From Terriglobia bacterium (GTDB taxonomy: Bacteria > Acidobacteriota > Terriglobia > Bryobacterales > Bryobacteraceae), in NCBI GenBank assembly GCA_003175985.1, contig PSRJ01000158.1:1-43486 (forward strand): a stretch of DNA of 43,486 nt, read 5' to 3'. Every line of letters begins with the position of its first letter. Position 1 is the first letter of the stretch. Position numbers and translations under genes: made by a program. Of the stretch, positions 21,188-29,398 are shown piece by piece. The notes under the pieces were generated by a model. It did not search any database and had not been told where the DNA came from. It saw nothing but the letters and a program-made list of their open reading frames with translations.

Positions 21188-22435
21188 CTACCAGAGATGT
21201 GTAGCGACAATCCTTGCGCGGCCGGACTTGCCGCGAATCACTTCGGTCGAGAGCACCAGTTCCAGGTTTCGCTGCTGCCATCCTCTCGGGACCTGCGCCG
21301 AGAGTTGCTGCATGTCGCGCTCACTGGTGAGGAACTCTCCGGCGGCCAGCGTGCCAAACACGGAAATCCCTCCGACCATCACGACCATCTGATCGGTCTT
21401 CGGATCCAGCGCTCGCACCACCAGGGCGTAATCCCTGGTCACCTCAGCCACCGGTGTGAGATAGTCCATCGACCAGTCGGCGCGCAGAGGCTGCTGGCTA
21501 TCGCGAATGACGACTTTTCCGGGCGCGGGACGCTCCACCCAGAAGCGCAGTTTGCCCACCAGGCGCCCCGTCCACTCATTGTTTAAGAGGCCGATCAGGA
21601 TCGCCGGACCATTTTGCAGATCGCGAAAATCGGCCTCGGTCTGCGAGGCGATCCGGTACGCTTTGCGGTGCGATTGGAGGAACCCGGCGAATCTTGCCAA
21701 GGTAGTGGCGTCGGCGATATGTACGGTCTGGCTGGGCAGGACGTGAAATGCCCGCATGGTGAGCGGCTCGGCCGGAGGCTCCGGAGCGGCGGGCGGCTGT
21801 TTCGACCGGCCCCCTTCCAGGTTTCCAATACACAGAAGGATCGGCGAGGGCGACGAGAAAACAGGCCGCCAGAACGCGGCGACCGGATCCTCCGCCCGCG
21901 TCAACGCGAGGCCAATCGCCGCCAAGGCCAGAAAGGCGGCAGCCACCGCCGCTATGAAGACGCGATTCCAACGGCCGCGGACCGCGAGGGCCGCTGGGCG
22001 GGAATCAATTCCGTCGGCGTGTGTAACTTCCAGGGCGGTTGCGGAATCGGCCAGCCGGAACTGCGGAATGTAGGAGCCGGGCTGAATTTCGATCCGCAGA
22101 TCAGAATTCGCGTCCTCCTGGTAGTATTGCGCCAGCCGTTTTCGCACCTCGGCCATGGCGCTGCGGACCGCGTGATCGGAGGAGGTGTCATAGTCGGCGG
22201 GCCTGCCGAAGACGTCGACGCCGATCGTACGTTCCTTCAGCCGGTCCGGGTTGCCTTCGAGGGCGCGCTCGACCACATACCGGAGGACCGCGGCATAGCG
22301 CTTGCTGTTACGGAACGCCGGGCTGACGAGAATCTGTTTGAGGTGCTCCGCGAACAGCTCGCGGTGGTTTCCCGCATCGAGTTCGCAAACCGAGTAAACG
22401 CTTTTCGGCGCCGCCAGCCCCCGTTCGCCAGACAT
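21188..22435 (-). CDS. Membrane regulator-like protein with acidobacterial N-terminal domain
   Basis: 415 residues from the ATG at 22433-22435. Residues ~25-127 carry a pattern common in Acidobacteria at the N-terminus of TolB- or cyclase-linked proteins: 'RYAAVLRYVVERALEGN', 'RLKERTIGVDVFGRPADYD', 'AVRSAMAEVRKRLAQYY' and 'IEIQPGSYIPQF'. It looks like a helical, possibly DNA-binding, domain. A single membrane helix (~159-179) leads to an external C-terminal region of ~230 residues without a recognised family. The layout (cytoplasmic domain, one helix, periplasmic part) is that of a one-component transmembrane regulator. It is divergent from the TonB-dependent receptor, with a 7-8-7 inverted repeat between them, so it may control that gene. 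This is inference. Confidence 0.7.
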   Translation of the reverse strand: MSGERGLAAPKSVYSVCELDAGNHRELFAEHLKQILVSPAFRNSKRYAAVLRYVVERALEGNPDRLKERTIGVDVFGRPADYDTSSDHAVRSAMAEVRKRLAQYYQEDANSDLRIEIQPGSYIPQFRLADSATALEVTHADGIDSRPAALAVRGRWNRVFIAAVAAAFLALAAIGLALTRAEDPVAAFWRPVFSSPSPILLCIGNLEGGRSKQPPAAPEPPAEPLTMRAFHVLPSQTVHIADATTLARFAGFLQSHRKAYRIASQTEADFRDLQNGPAILIGLLNNEWTGRLVGKLRFWVERPAPGKVVIRDSQQPLRADWSMDYLTPVAEVTRDYALVVRALDPKTDQMVVMVGGISVFGTLAAGEFLTSERDMQQLSAQVPRGWQQRNLELVLSTEVIRGKSGRARIVATHLW

Positions 22436-22504
22436 CACAGCCTTCTGCTCGAAAAAGTTTATCACGAAGAAACTATTGATTTTGCGATTCGCAGTGGACG
22501 TCAG

Positions 22505-22526
22505 ATGACAGGGCACGGACTGTCAT
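22505..22526. promoter_or_regulatory. Candidate operator: inverted repeat ATGACAG-N8-CTGTCAT
   Basis: A perfect 7-nt inverted repeat with an 8-nt spacer sits in the 158-nt gap between the divergent regulator-like gene and the TonB-dependent receptor. The size is right for a dimeric DNA-binding protein. No T-tract follows, so it is not a terminator. Confidence 0.4.
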
Positions 22527-22593
22527 GGGCTTGCCTGCGCCCCAGGAATTTGAATAACTCGACACTACAACAACTGGAGGGGTGTAACTCAAC

Positions 22594-25500
22594 ATGAAGC
22601 GACTAGCCGCCGCGTTTGCGGTCCTCTTATTTCTCTCTGGCCTGGCACAGGCTCAGACTTCGTACGGTTCCGTGGTGGGGACTGTCACCGATGCTACGCG
22701 CGGAGCAATTCCAGGCACGCCCGTGACCCTGACGAACACAGGAACCGGCGAGCGGAGAATGGCGCCTACGGACGCCGTAGGCAATTTCCAGTTCGTCAAT
22801 CTGATTCCCGGCACGTACCGGCTGCAAGTGGAAAGTCCGGGATTCAAGCGGTATAACCGCGAGCCGATCCGGGTAGAGGTAGAGTCGTCGGTGCGCATCG
22901 ACCCGATTCTGGAGGTTGGGGATGTGGCGGAGGAATTGACCGTCTCGGCAGAGACGCCGCTCCTGCAGACACAGACGGCAACTCTCGGTCAAACGGTGGA
23001 AGGCCGAATCGTGCAGGACATGCCGCTGAACGGCCGCAACGTGTTGAACCTGGTCGCGCTGGCGCCGGGTGTAGTGCCGCAGGGATCGACCTCCGGAAGT
23101 CCCTTGGGCAACCAGGCCGGAGGCACGTACACCAACAACACCGGGTGGGGAAACTACCAGATTGGCGGCGGCATGTCGAACCAGAGTGCGTTTTACCTGG
23201 ATGGGGTCCCGCTGAATACGGTCAACGCCAATTCACCGGGCCTGGTGCCGGTTCAGGATGCTATTCAGGAATTCCGCGTGGATAGCAACGCGGTGAGTGC
23301 GGAGTTCGGCCGATTCTCGGGCGGTGTGGTGAACATGGCCAGCAAGAGCGGCACGAATCAATTCCACGGAACCGTTTATGAATACCTGCGAAACAAGGTT
23401 CTGAACGCCAACGACTTCTTCAATAACCGCTCGGGCGTAAAGCGGAATGCCTTCACCCAAAACCAATATGGGGCGGCGGCCTCCGGTCCGATTGTAAAGG
23501 ACAAGGCGTTTTTCTTCTTCTCCTGGGAGAACTTCGGCCTGCGCAATGGGAGGCCCACACTCACCACGGTGCCCACGGCAGCGATGAAGGCCGGCGATTT
23601 CACCGGATTGCCGCCGATTTACGACCCGTACTCCACGTGTGGGTTGCAGGGGTTACCAGCCTGCCCGAATGGACAACCGACGCGCACGCCATTTGCGCAG
23701 AACATAATCCCGGCTTCCCGCATCGACTCGACAGCGAAGGTGCTCATGAATGTCTGGGGCGCTCCCAACCTGCCTGGGAATGTGAACAACTTCGCGGGCA
23801 ATACAAGCCTCGGCGGCAATCAAACGCAGGAAACGATCCGCGGCGATTACACCTTCAAAGAGAAACATCGGCTGTTCGGGCGCTTCACATATTGGGATGG
23901 CACGAGTCTTCCCTCCGACCCGTTTCAGAAGAGTTTCGGCGGGCTGAAAACGTTGTACGGCGCGGATGACGCCGTGGCCGGCGATACATTCACCGTGAGC
24001 CCCAGCATTGTTCTGGATTTCCGCGTTTCGTACCTGCGCGCGCTGCACGCTTTCCGGCCGCAGCAGACCGGAACCGACCTCTCGCAATACGGCCCGGCCT
24101 GGGCTGTACTCGGCAGCCAGGTGACCCTTCCGGAGGCTCCGCTGCCCAATGTGACGGGGTTCGCCGCGTTCAGCGGGGTCTACATTCAAAGCGTCAGCAA
24201 CGAGTACTTCCTCTCCGGCGGCGCAACTAAAATCGCCGGCCGGCACACGCTGAAGTTCGGTGGAGAAGCGCGGCGCTGGGATTGGGGCTTTGTGCAGAGC
24301 AACACGGCGGCCGGCAGCTTCAACTTCAATAACGTGTTTACGTCGGCCAATCCCCTTTCGCCGGGCAGCACGGGGTATGCTTTTGCATCTTATCTGCTGG
24401 GCACGCCAGCCAGCGGGAGCCTGGCGGGAGCGGCAAGAGTGCTGCAGCAAATTTACTATCAGGGCTACTACGTGACTGATTCCTACCGGGTGACCAACAG
24501 GCTGACTCTCAACGTAGGTGTGCGGTTGGACGTCGACGGCTCCTTCTCCGAACGGTTCGACCGGACCGTGGTCTGGCAACCCGGCGCGGCCGATCCCCTG
24601 GGCCAGACAGTTGGCATGAACTTCAAAGGACAGTTGGCATTCGTCAACACGCCGGCCTATCCGGATCGCCACCAATTGGGGTCTTCGAAGGTGCTGGCTG
24701 CGCCGCGCGTGGGCATCGCCTGGAGCGCCGCAAGAAACACCGTGATTCGCACTGGGTACGGGCTAAGCTGGGTCTCGCCCGAGCAGATCAATTACAGCCT
24801 GCCGCCGTTCCAGTCGGCGATCAACGCGGCCACCACCACAATGGTGACCTCCGCGAACGGAGGACTCACACCGCTCAATACCTTGAGCAACCCGTTCCCC
24901 GGCGGCCTGATCCAACCGCTGAACAACAACCCGGCGGGGTTGACCCGGTTCGAAGGCCAGAGCTTCAACGCTCCGATCCCCGGCCAGCCTTTCACCTCGG
25001 TGCAGCAGTGGAATTTCCAGGTGCAGCACCAGTTCGCGGATGGCCTGTCGCTGGATCTGGGCTATGCCGGGTCAAAGGCGACTCATCTTGCCTTCTCAGT
25101 GATTCAGATCAATAAACTGGCGGACCAATACCTTTCCATGGGCGCTGGGCTGCTCAATCCTGTAGCCAATCCGTTCTATGGAGTATTGCCCAGCAGCGCC
25201 GGCACTCTGGGGTTGCCAACGGTCACCGCGGAACAGCTTCTGCGCCCTTATCCGCAATTCCTCAATCTCGGAGACAGTGCGCCGCAAAAGGGAGATTCGA
25301 CGTATCACGCCTTGCAGATGAGGCTCGTCAAGAGGTTTCGTTCGGGCGGGACCATTCAGGCTTCGTACACATGGTCGAAGCTGTTGAGCGACACCGATAC
25401 GTTGACTTCGTGGCTCGAGGCGGGGCATGGGGTCGGCGGTGTTCAGAATCCTTCAAATCTGCGGCTGGAAAAATCGCTGGCCAGCTTCGATGCGGCCAAC

Positions 25501-26046
25501 CGGCTGGTGGTCAGCTATGTGTACGATCTGCCGGTGGGCAAAGGCAGGCATTTTCTGGGGGGTCTCCACGGCCCGGCCGACCGGCTGCTCTCGGGATGGG
25601 GCATCGGTGGAATCACTACCTTCCAATCGGGCCTGCCGCTGGCGCTGACTACCGCCTCCAACCTCACCAGTTCGCTGGGGGGCGGGTCGCGGCCCAACGT
25701 AGTCAACTCCAATGTGGCGATCATCGGTCCGGCGCAGGGCCGGCTCGGGCAATGGTTTAACACTGCTGCATTCGCGCAGCCCGCGGCCTTCACTTTCGGC
25801 AGCGAATCGCGCACCGACCCCGTTTTGCGCGCGGCGGGCATCAACAATTTCGATTTCACCGTGGTGAAACGAACTGCAATCAACGAACGCTTCCGGCTGG
25901 AATTCCGCACAGAGTTCTTCAACCTGTTCAACCGCGTGCAATTTGCCGATCCGGGGACCTCGCTCGGCAGTCCGCAGTTTGGCATTGTCACTTCCGCGAT
26001 GAACCTGCCGCGGCTGGCCCAGCTCGGTTTGCGGCTGTCATTCTGA
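22594..26046 (+). CDS. TonB-dependent receptor, Oar-like, with carboxypeptidase-regulatory-like N-terminus
   Basis: 1150 residues. The signal peptide is followed by a carboxypeptidase-regulatory-like domain (residues ~24-105: 'GSVVGTVTDATRGAIPG', 'VGNFQFVNLIPGTYRLQVE'). A plug region follows (~125-260: 'IVQDMPLNGRNVLNLVALAPGV', cut here after 20 residues in spirit: 'QDMPLNGRNVLNLV', 'AIQEFRVDSNAVSAEFGRFS'). A long beta barrel ends with the outer-membrane signature 'LGLRLSF'. This large receptor class is hugely expanded in Bryobacterales and probably takes up oligosaccharides, peptides or siderophores; the ligand cannot be read from sequence. A GGAGG lies 13 nt before the ATG, rather far. The divergent regulator-like gene and an inverted repeat at 22505-22526 are upstream. 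Confidence 0.93.
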   Translation: MKRLAAAFAVLLFLSGLAQAQTSYGSVVGTVTDATRGAIPGTPVTLTNTGTGERRMAPTDAVGNFQFVNLIPGTYRLQVESPGFKRYNREPIRVEVESSVRIDPILEVGDVAEELTVSAETPLLQTQTATLGQTVEGRIVQDMPLNGRNVLNLVALAPGVVPQGSTSGSPLGNQAGGTYTNNTGWGNYQIGGGMSNQSAFYLDGVPLNTVNANSPGLVPVQDAIQEFRVDSNAVSAEFGRFSGGVVNMASKSGTNQFHGTVYEYLRNKVLNANDFFNNRSGVKRNAFTQNQYGAAASGPIVKDKAFFFFSWENFGLRNGRPTLTTVPTAAMKAGDFTGLPPIYDPYSTCGLQGLPACPNGQPTRTPFAQNIIPASRIDSTAKVLMNVWGAPNLPGNVNNFAGNTSLGGNQTQETIRGDYTFKEKHRLFGRFTYWDGTSLPSDPFQKSFGGLKTLYGADDAVAGDTFTVSPSIVLDFRVSYLRALHAFRPQQTGTDLSQYGPAWAVLGSQVTLPEAPLPNVTGFAAFSGVYIQSVSNEYFLSGGATKIAGRHTLKFGGEARRWDWGFVQSNTAAGSFNFNNVFTSANPLSPGSTGYAFASYLLGTPASGSLAGAARVLQQIYYQGYYVTDSYRVTNRLTLNVGVRLDVDGSFSERFDRTVVWQPGAADPLGQTVGMNFKGQLAFVNTPAYPDRHQLGSSKVLAAPRVGIAWSAARNTVIRTGYGLSWVSPEQINYSLPPFQSAINAATTTMVTSANGGLTPLNTLSNPFPGGLIQPLNNNPAGLTRFEGQSFNAPIPGQPFTSVQQWNFQVQHQFADGLSLDLGYAGSKATHLAFSVIQINKLADQYLSMGAGLLNPVANPFYGVLPSSAGTLGLPTVTAEQLLRPYPQFLNLGDSAPQKGDSTYHALQMRLVKRFRSGGTIQASYTWSKLLSDTDTLTSWLEAGHGVGGVQNPSNLRLEKSLASFDAANRLVVSYVYDLPVGKGRHFLGGLHGPADRLLSGWGIGGITTFQSGLPLALTTASNLTSSLGGGSRPNVVNSNVAIIGPAQGRLGQWFNTAAFAQPAAFTFGSESRTDPVLRAAGINNFDFTVVKRTAINERFRLEFRTEFFNLFNRVQFADPGTSLGSPQFGIVTSAMNLPRLAQLGLRLSF

Positions 26047-26107
26047 GTGTTGGTGATCCTGTGATGTTCAGCACAAGTGACTCAGCGGACTGCCAGTACG
26101 TGTAGGC

Positions 26108-26113
26108 TATACT
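26108..26113 (+). promoter_or_regulatory. -10-like box (TATACT) of the 26120 gene
   Basis: TATACT is followed by 6 nt and the ATG at 26120, with no Shine-Dalgarno sequence. It is one of the clearest leaderless arrangements in the window. Confidence 0.5.
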
Positions 26114-26119
26114 GCGGGC

Positions 26120-26869
26120 ATGAAGAGAATCCCTGCCGTCCTCGGTTGTGCATTAGCTGCACAGATGACCTGCGCCTTCGGGCAAGCGTTAATCATTCCT
26201 CAAGTAGCAGATGGCGGAGGCTGGCAGACCACTTTGGTCCTGACCAACACGACTACCAGTTCCACTGCCGCTTCCGTAAGCTTCTACCAGGACACGAGTA
26301 ATGGGGCTACCATACCTTGGAACATATCCTTCTTGGAAGTCGCTTCGACGCAGTCGATCACTGTACCCGCAGCAGCCTCGATTTTCCTCCACAGTACGGG
26401 CACCGCGGCCGCCACTTCTGTAGGTTGGGCATCGATTAACGTCGGCCCAGGGGTCGCCGCGTACGCCATTTTCAAACAGCGCGTGTTGGGCCGGCAGGAT
26501 CAGGAGGGGACTGCGACTGCGGCTGCGGCAGCCACCCGGATTCTGGTCCCATTCGACAATACCGGCGGCGGCGTCACCGCGATCGCGGTAGTAAACCCCG
26601 GGGCTTCGAGCCAGACCATTTCAGCGACCTTCCGAACCGTTGAAGGAGCCGTCATTCAAGGTACGCTGGATACCATGCCCGCACAAGGTCACATGGCGTT
26701 TGGGATGCCGCAACAATTTCCGAGACTGATCGGAAGAAGCGGTTTGGCGGAATTCTACAGCACAACAGGCACGTTTTCCATGCTTGCTTTGCGGTTCAAC
26801 TCGACCAATGCGTTCACCGCGGCGCCGGTTTATCCCCAGGCCGGAGCGCCCATAATTCCGCTGCAATAG
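26120..26869 (+). CDS. Secreted beta-sandwich-like protein, family not named
   Basis: 249 residues with a signal peptide (MKRIPAVLGCALAAQMTCAFG). Two similar halves of about 110 residues are seen: 'IPQVADGGGWQTTLVLTNTT' with 'SVSFYQDTSNG', and 'VPFDNTGGGVTAIAVVNPGA' with 'SATFRTVEGAV'. The strand-turn pattern rich in Thr, Ser and Gly suggests two Ig-like or lectin-like sandwiches. Such 'adGGGW.T...L.N' proteins are common among secreted proteins of Acidobacteria, of unknown function. The gene is leaderless-like (TATACT 6 nt upstream), 73 nt downstream of the TonB-dependent receptor. It ends 16 nt from the convergent DUF2182 gene. Confidence 0.75.
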   Translation: MKRIPAVLGCALAAQMTCAFGQALIIPQVADGGGWQTTLVLTNTTTSSTAASVSFYQDTSNGATIPWNISFLEVASTQSITVPAAASIFLHSTGTAAATSVGWASINVGPGVAAYAIFKQRVLGRQDQEGTATAAAAATRILVPFDNTGGGVTAIAVVNPGASSQTISATFRTVEGAVIQGTLDTMPAQGHMAFGMPQQFPRLIGRSGLAEFYSTTGTFSMLALRFNSTNAFTAAPVYPQAGAPIIPLQ

Positions 26870-26885
26870 ATTGGCGGCGGAGTTC

Positions 26886-27719
26886 TCAAGCCATCGCGAC
26901 GATCCCTAAGATCAGCATGGCTACTCCGGCGACCCGGGCGACGATCGCACCCGCCGGTCCGATCTTTTCGATCAGGACGAATCCGGCCAGGACTGCGATC
27001 CATAGCAGATTCATAACGCCCACTACGAAGAGCACGCACATCAACGCCCAGCAGCAGCCAAGACAATACCCTCCGTGGCGAAAGCCCATCCGGAAGGCGC
27101 CATACGTTCCCTCCCGCCAATTCGTCAGGAGAAATCCGAGCGGGCTTCGGCACTGCGTCAGGCATCTGGCTTTCCAAGCGGTCAGTTGATACGCGCCGGC
27201 TGCGATCAGAATGACACCGCTCAACCGGCCGCTAGAGGAAACCATCGCCGGCGACAGCATCGCAGCCTGACGCAGTCCACTTTGCAGGAGGGCCGCGCCG
27301 GCGCTGAAGCCGAACCATACAGCGATATATCCCATGCCAAATGCCAGAGTCCCGAGCGACATTCCTTTACCCCCACGGCCTGCCCGCGCCGCCGCGAACA
27401 GCAGTAGCATCGGCGACGCCGAGGGAGCCATCATGCCGACCATCATCACCGCCCACATGGCAAAGGTGAAGAAGAGGTCAGGCGCGGTCCACGGCATGTT
27501 CATCGTCATGCCCATCGCGGCCATCATTTTTTCGTGCTCCCTACCGGCCGCCATCTGACGATCGAGATGGACGAGGTAGGCCCAGGCGAGTATCGTAACG
27601 AGAGCGATGCACGCCACAACCAGAAGCCGGTCCCGTGCCGGGAGACTCGCGGCTGGCGGCGGACTAAGCACCCTGCCAGGAAAACGGCGCGTACTGTCCG
27701 TTGTTTTTGCCAGTGGCAT
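26886..27719 (-). CDS. DUF2182 family integral membrane protein
   Basis: 277 residues from the ATG at 27717-27719; a GTG at 27669-27671 that overlaps the upstream stop would give 261. About seven membrane helices are visible. Typical segments are 'RDRLLVVACIALVTILAW', 'EHEKMMAAMGMTMNMPWTAP', 'FAMWAVMMVGMMAPSASPML' and 'GFRHGGYCLGCCWALMCVLF', which carry the Met- and Cys-rich motifs of DUF2182. The repeated MxM and CxxCC patterns suggest metal, perhaps copper, handling, but this is inference. It is transcribed after the DUF1326 gene and overlaps it, a pairing seen in other bacteria. The start is uncertain because neither candidate has a Shine-Dalgarno sequence. Confidence 0.82.
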   Translation of the reverse strand: MPLAKTTDSTRRFPGRVLSPPPAASLPARDRLLVVACIALVTILAWAYLVHLDRQMAAGREHEKMMAAMGMTMNMPWTAPDLFFTFAMWAVMMVGMMAPSASPMLLLFAAARAGRGGKGMSLGTLAFGMGYIAVWFGFSAGAALLQSGLRQAAMLSPAMVSSSGRLSGVILIAAGAYQLTAWKARCLTQCRSPLGFLLTNWREGTYGAFRMGFRHGGYCLGCCWALMCVLFVVGVMNLLWIAVLAGFVLIEKIGPAGAIVARVAGVAMLILGIVAMA

Positions 27720-28290
27720 CGTCCCACGCGAGACCGAGCGCATGCACGTGGCTCTTTGCAGTATGAGCGAGAGCGAGGCGATTCGCCGCCGGATGCCCTG
27801 TGTTATCGAGATAGAGCGGCTCGCTGGCATTCGGATTGATTCCCATCGCAGCTTCAGCGGCCATGTCGACCAGGGTCGAGGCCTGCACCGACCATTTAGA
27901 CCCGCTGTCATCGAAGAGAATCGGCGCGGATTCCACCCCGAGAAACTTACCGATCAGGCCGGACAGAGCGGACATCGGGCCGCCGGCCGCGCCGCTCGCG
28001 ATGGCTGTGATGGCCTCGCGTTGGTCGGCGCTTGCGCGCTCATCCGCAACCAGCCCTACCGACCAGTTTCCTTTCCCCATCTCTTCCGGCGTGAAGCCCA
28101 GGACAATGAAGCCCAATCCATCGAGCGAGACGCTGCCGTACGAACCGCGTTCGATCTGAAATGCCATGGCAAACGTGCAGGATCCTTTGGTAGGCCGGAC
28201 GGCCAGTTGTCCGGGCAAGCACGGACATACGAAATCGCAACTGCAAGTTTCGTAATACTTGCCGTTCACCTTCCAAGCAGGTGTCGCCAT
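27664..28290 (-). CDS. DUF1326 family protein
   Basis: 208 residues from the ATG at 28288-28290, preceded by GGAGGT at 7 nt spacing. The N-terminus has the family's cysteine motif 'YYETCSCDFVCPCLPGQLA' (C16, C18, C22, C24). Later segments are 'CTFAMAFQIERGSYGSVSLDG' cut at its strand end, 'GADERASADQREAI' like 'VADERASADQREAITAIA', and 'GSKWSVQASTLVDM'. No signal peptide or membrane helix. A cysteine cluster of this type points to metal or redox chemistry. It overlaps the DUF2182 membrane gene and both probably work together. The ThiF gene is divergent, 85 nt away. Confidence 0.85.
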   Translation of the reverse strand: MATPAWKVNGKYYETCSCDFVCPCLPGQLAVRPTKGSCTFAMAFQIERGSYGSVSLDGLGFIVLGFTPEEMGKGNWSVGLVADERASADQREAITAIASGAAGGPMSALSGLIGKFLGVESAPILFDDSGSKWSVQASTLVDMAAEAAMGINPNASEPLYLDNTGHPAANRLALAHTAKSHVHALGLAWDDATGKNNGQYAPFSWQGA

Positions 28291-28362
28291 CGCTCTACCT
28301 CCATTGCCGCCTATTATAGTCGGAACGCATCCGCGGTTCTTTATGAGTCTCGATCCCCCTGT

Positions 28363-28368
28363 TACCAT
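28363..28368 (+). promoter_or_regulatory. -10-like box (TACCAT) of the ThiF-family gene
   Basis: TACCAT ends 7 nt before the ATG at 28376. A second possible box (TATAGT, near 28315) would serve the alternative ATG at 28343. Both are weak individually. Confidence 0.3.
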
Positions 28369-28375
28369 CGGATTC

Positions 28376-29398
28376 ATGGAACCCGCCGATCGCGAGCGCT
28401 ACTCGCGGCAGATCATGTTTGCGGGGATCGGCGATGCGGGGCAGGAAGCGCTGCTTCGCTCGCGCGCGGCCATCGTGGGGTGCGGCGCGCTGGGCAGCTT
28501 TCATGCCGCGGCCCTCGTGCGCGCGGGAGTGGGTTCGGTCACCATCATCGACCGCGACTACGTTGAGCCCAGCAACCTGCAGCGGCAGTGGCTCTTCGAA
28601 GAGTCCGACGCCTGCCACGCGCTCCCCAAAGCCGTGGCCGCCGAACGCCGGCTGGCGGCGATCAATTCTTCGGTCTTCGTGCGCGGTATCGTCGCCGATC
28701 TGACCGCGTCGAATGTCGCGGAATTGCTGGCGGAGGCGGATCTCATCCTCGATGGCACCGATAACTTCGATACCCGCTACCTGATCAACGATTTCTCCGT
28801 GAGCCGCGGCATCCCGTGGGTCTACGGCGCTGCGGTAGGCAGTTATGGCTTGAGCATGCCGGTGCTGCCGGGCCAGACGGCATGCCTGCGCTGCGTCTAT
28901 CCCGATCCACCCGCCGGCGTCCAACCCACCTGCGAGACCGCGGGCGTGCTCAACATTATTGTTTCGCTCGTGGCTTCCTACCAGGTGGCCGACGCCCTCA
29001 AGATTCTATGCGGCCGCCCCGAGCTGGTGGAAGCGCGGATAACGCGCGCCGATCTGTGGCGGGGCGGCACGCGGCAGAGCGACGCCCCGCCGCGCGATCC
29101 CGATTGCCCCGCCTGCGGCCGCCGCGAGTTTCCCTACCTGGAGGAATCGCGCCGCTCTCCGGTGAGCCTCTGCGGGCGCAATGCCGTTCAGATTCACGAT
29201 CGCGAGCGCCCGCTCGACCTGCGCGAGTTGAGCGCACGCCTGCGCCCGCTGGGCGAGGTGCGCGCCAACGAGTTCGCCTTGCGCTTTCTCGTGGCGCCTT
29301 ATGAAATGACCGTCTTCCCCGATGGCCGCGCCATCATCAAAGGCACGAGCGACCCGGGGCTGGCGCGCAGTCTATACGCGCGCTACGTGGGTCAGTAG
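28376..29398 (+). CDS. ThiF/MoeB/HesA family adenylyltransferase
   Basis: 340 residues from the ATG at 28376 (ATG 28343 is an alternative). The E1-like fold is clear: 'RYSRQIMFAGIGDAGQ', 'AAIVGCGALGSFHAAALVRAG' (GxGxxG), 'IIDRDYVEPSNLQRQWLF' (adenylation Asp and Arg), 'DLILDGTDNFDTRYLINDF' and 'VYGAAVGSYG'. Zinc-binding pairs are CLRC and CPAC. The C-terminal ~80 residues ('SLCGRNAVQI', 'FALRFLVAPYEMTVFPDGRA') are a typical extension of this subfamily. It adenylates the C-terminus of a ubiquitin-like sulfur carrier (ThiS/MoaD type) in thiamine or molybdopterin synthesis; no carrier gene is adjacent. Its stop overlaps that of the convergent gene by 7 nt. Confidence 0.9.
   Translation: MEPADRERYSRQIMFAGIGDAGQEALLRSRAAIVGCGALGSFHAAALVRAGVGSVTIIDRDYVEPSNLQRQWLFEESDACHALPKAVAAERRLAAINSSVFVRGIVADLTASNVAELLAEADLILDGTDNFDTRYLINDFSVSRGIPWVYGAAVGSYGLSMPVLPGQTACLRCVYPDPPAGVQPTCETAGVLNIIVSLVASYQVADALKILCGRPELVEARITRADLWRGGTRQSDAPPRDPDCPACGRREFPYLEESRRSPVSLCGRNAVQIHDRERPLDLRELSARLRPLGEVRANEFALRFLVAPYEMTVFPDGRAIIKGTSDPGLARSLYARYVGQ

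Noticed and set aside
20576..21586. 336-codon plus-strand frame across the cupin and regulator genes
   Set aside because: Runs across two real genes and their intergenic gap in the opposite sense; no coherent protein features.
23653..24675. 340-codon minus-strand frame inside the TonB-dependent receptor
   Set aside because: Antisense shadow of a strongly supported receptor.
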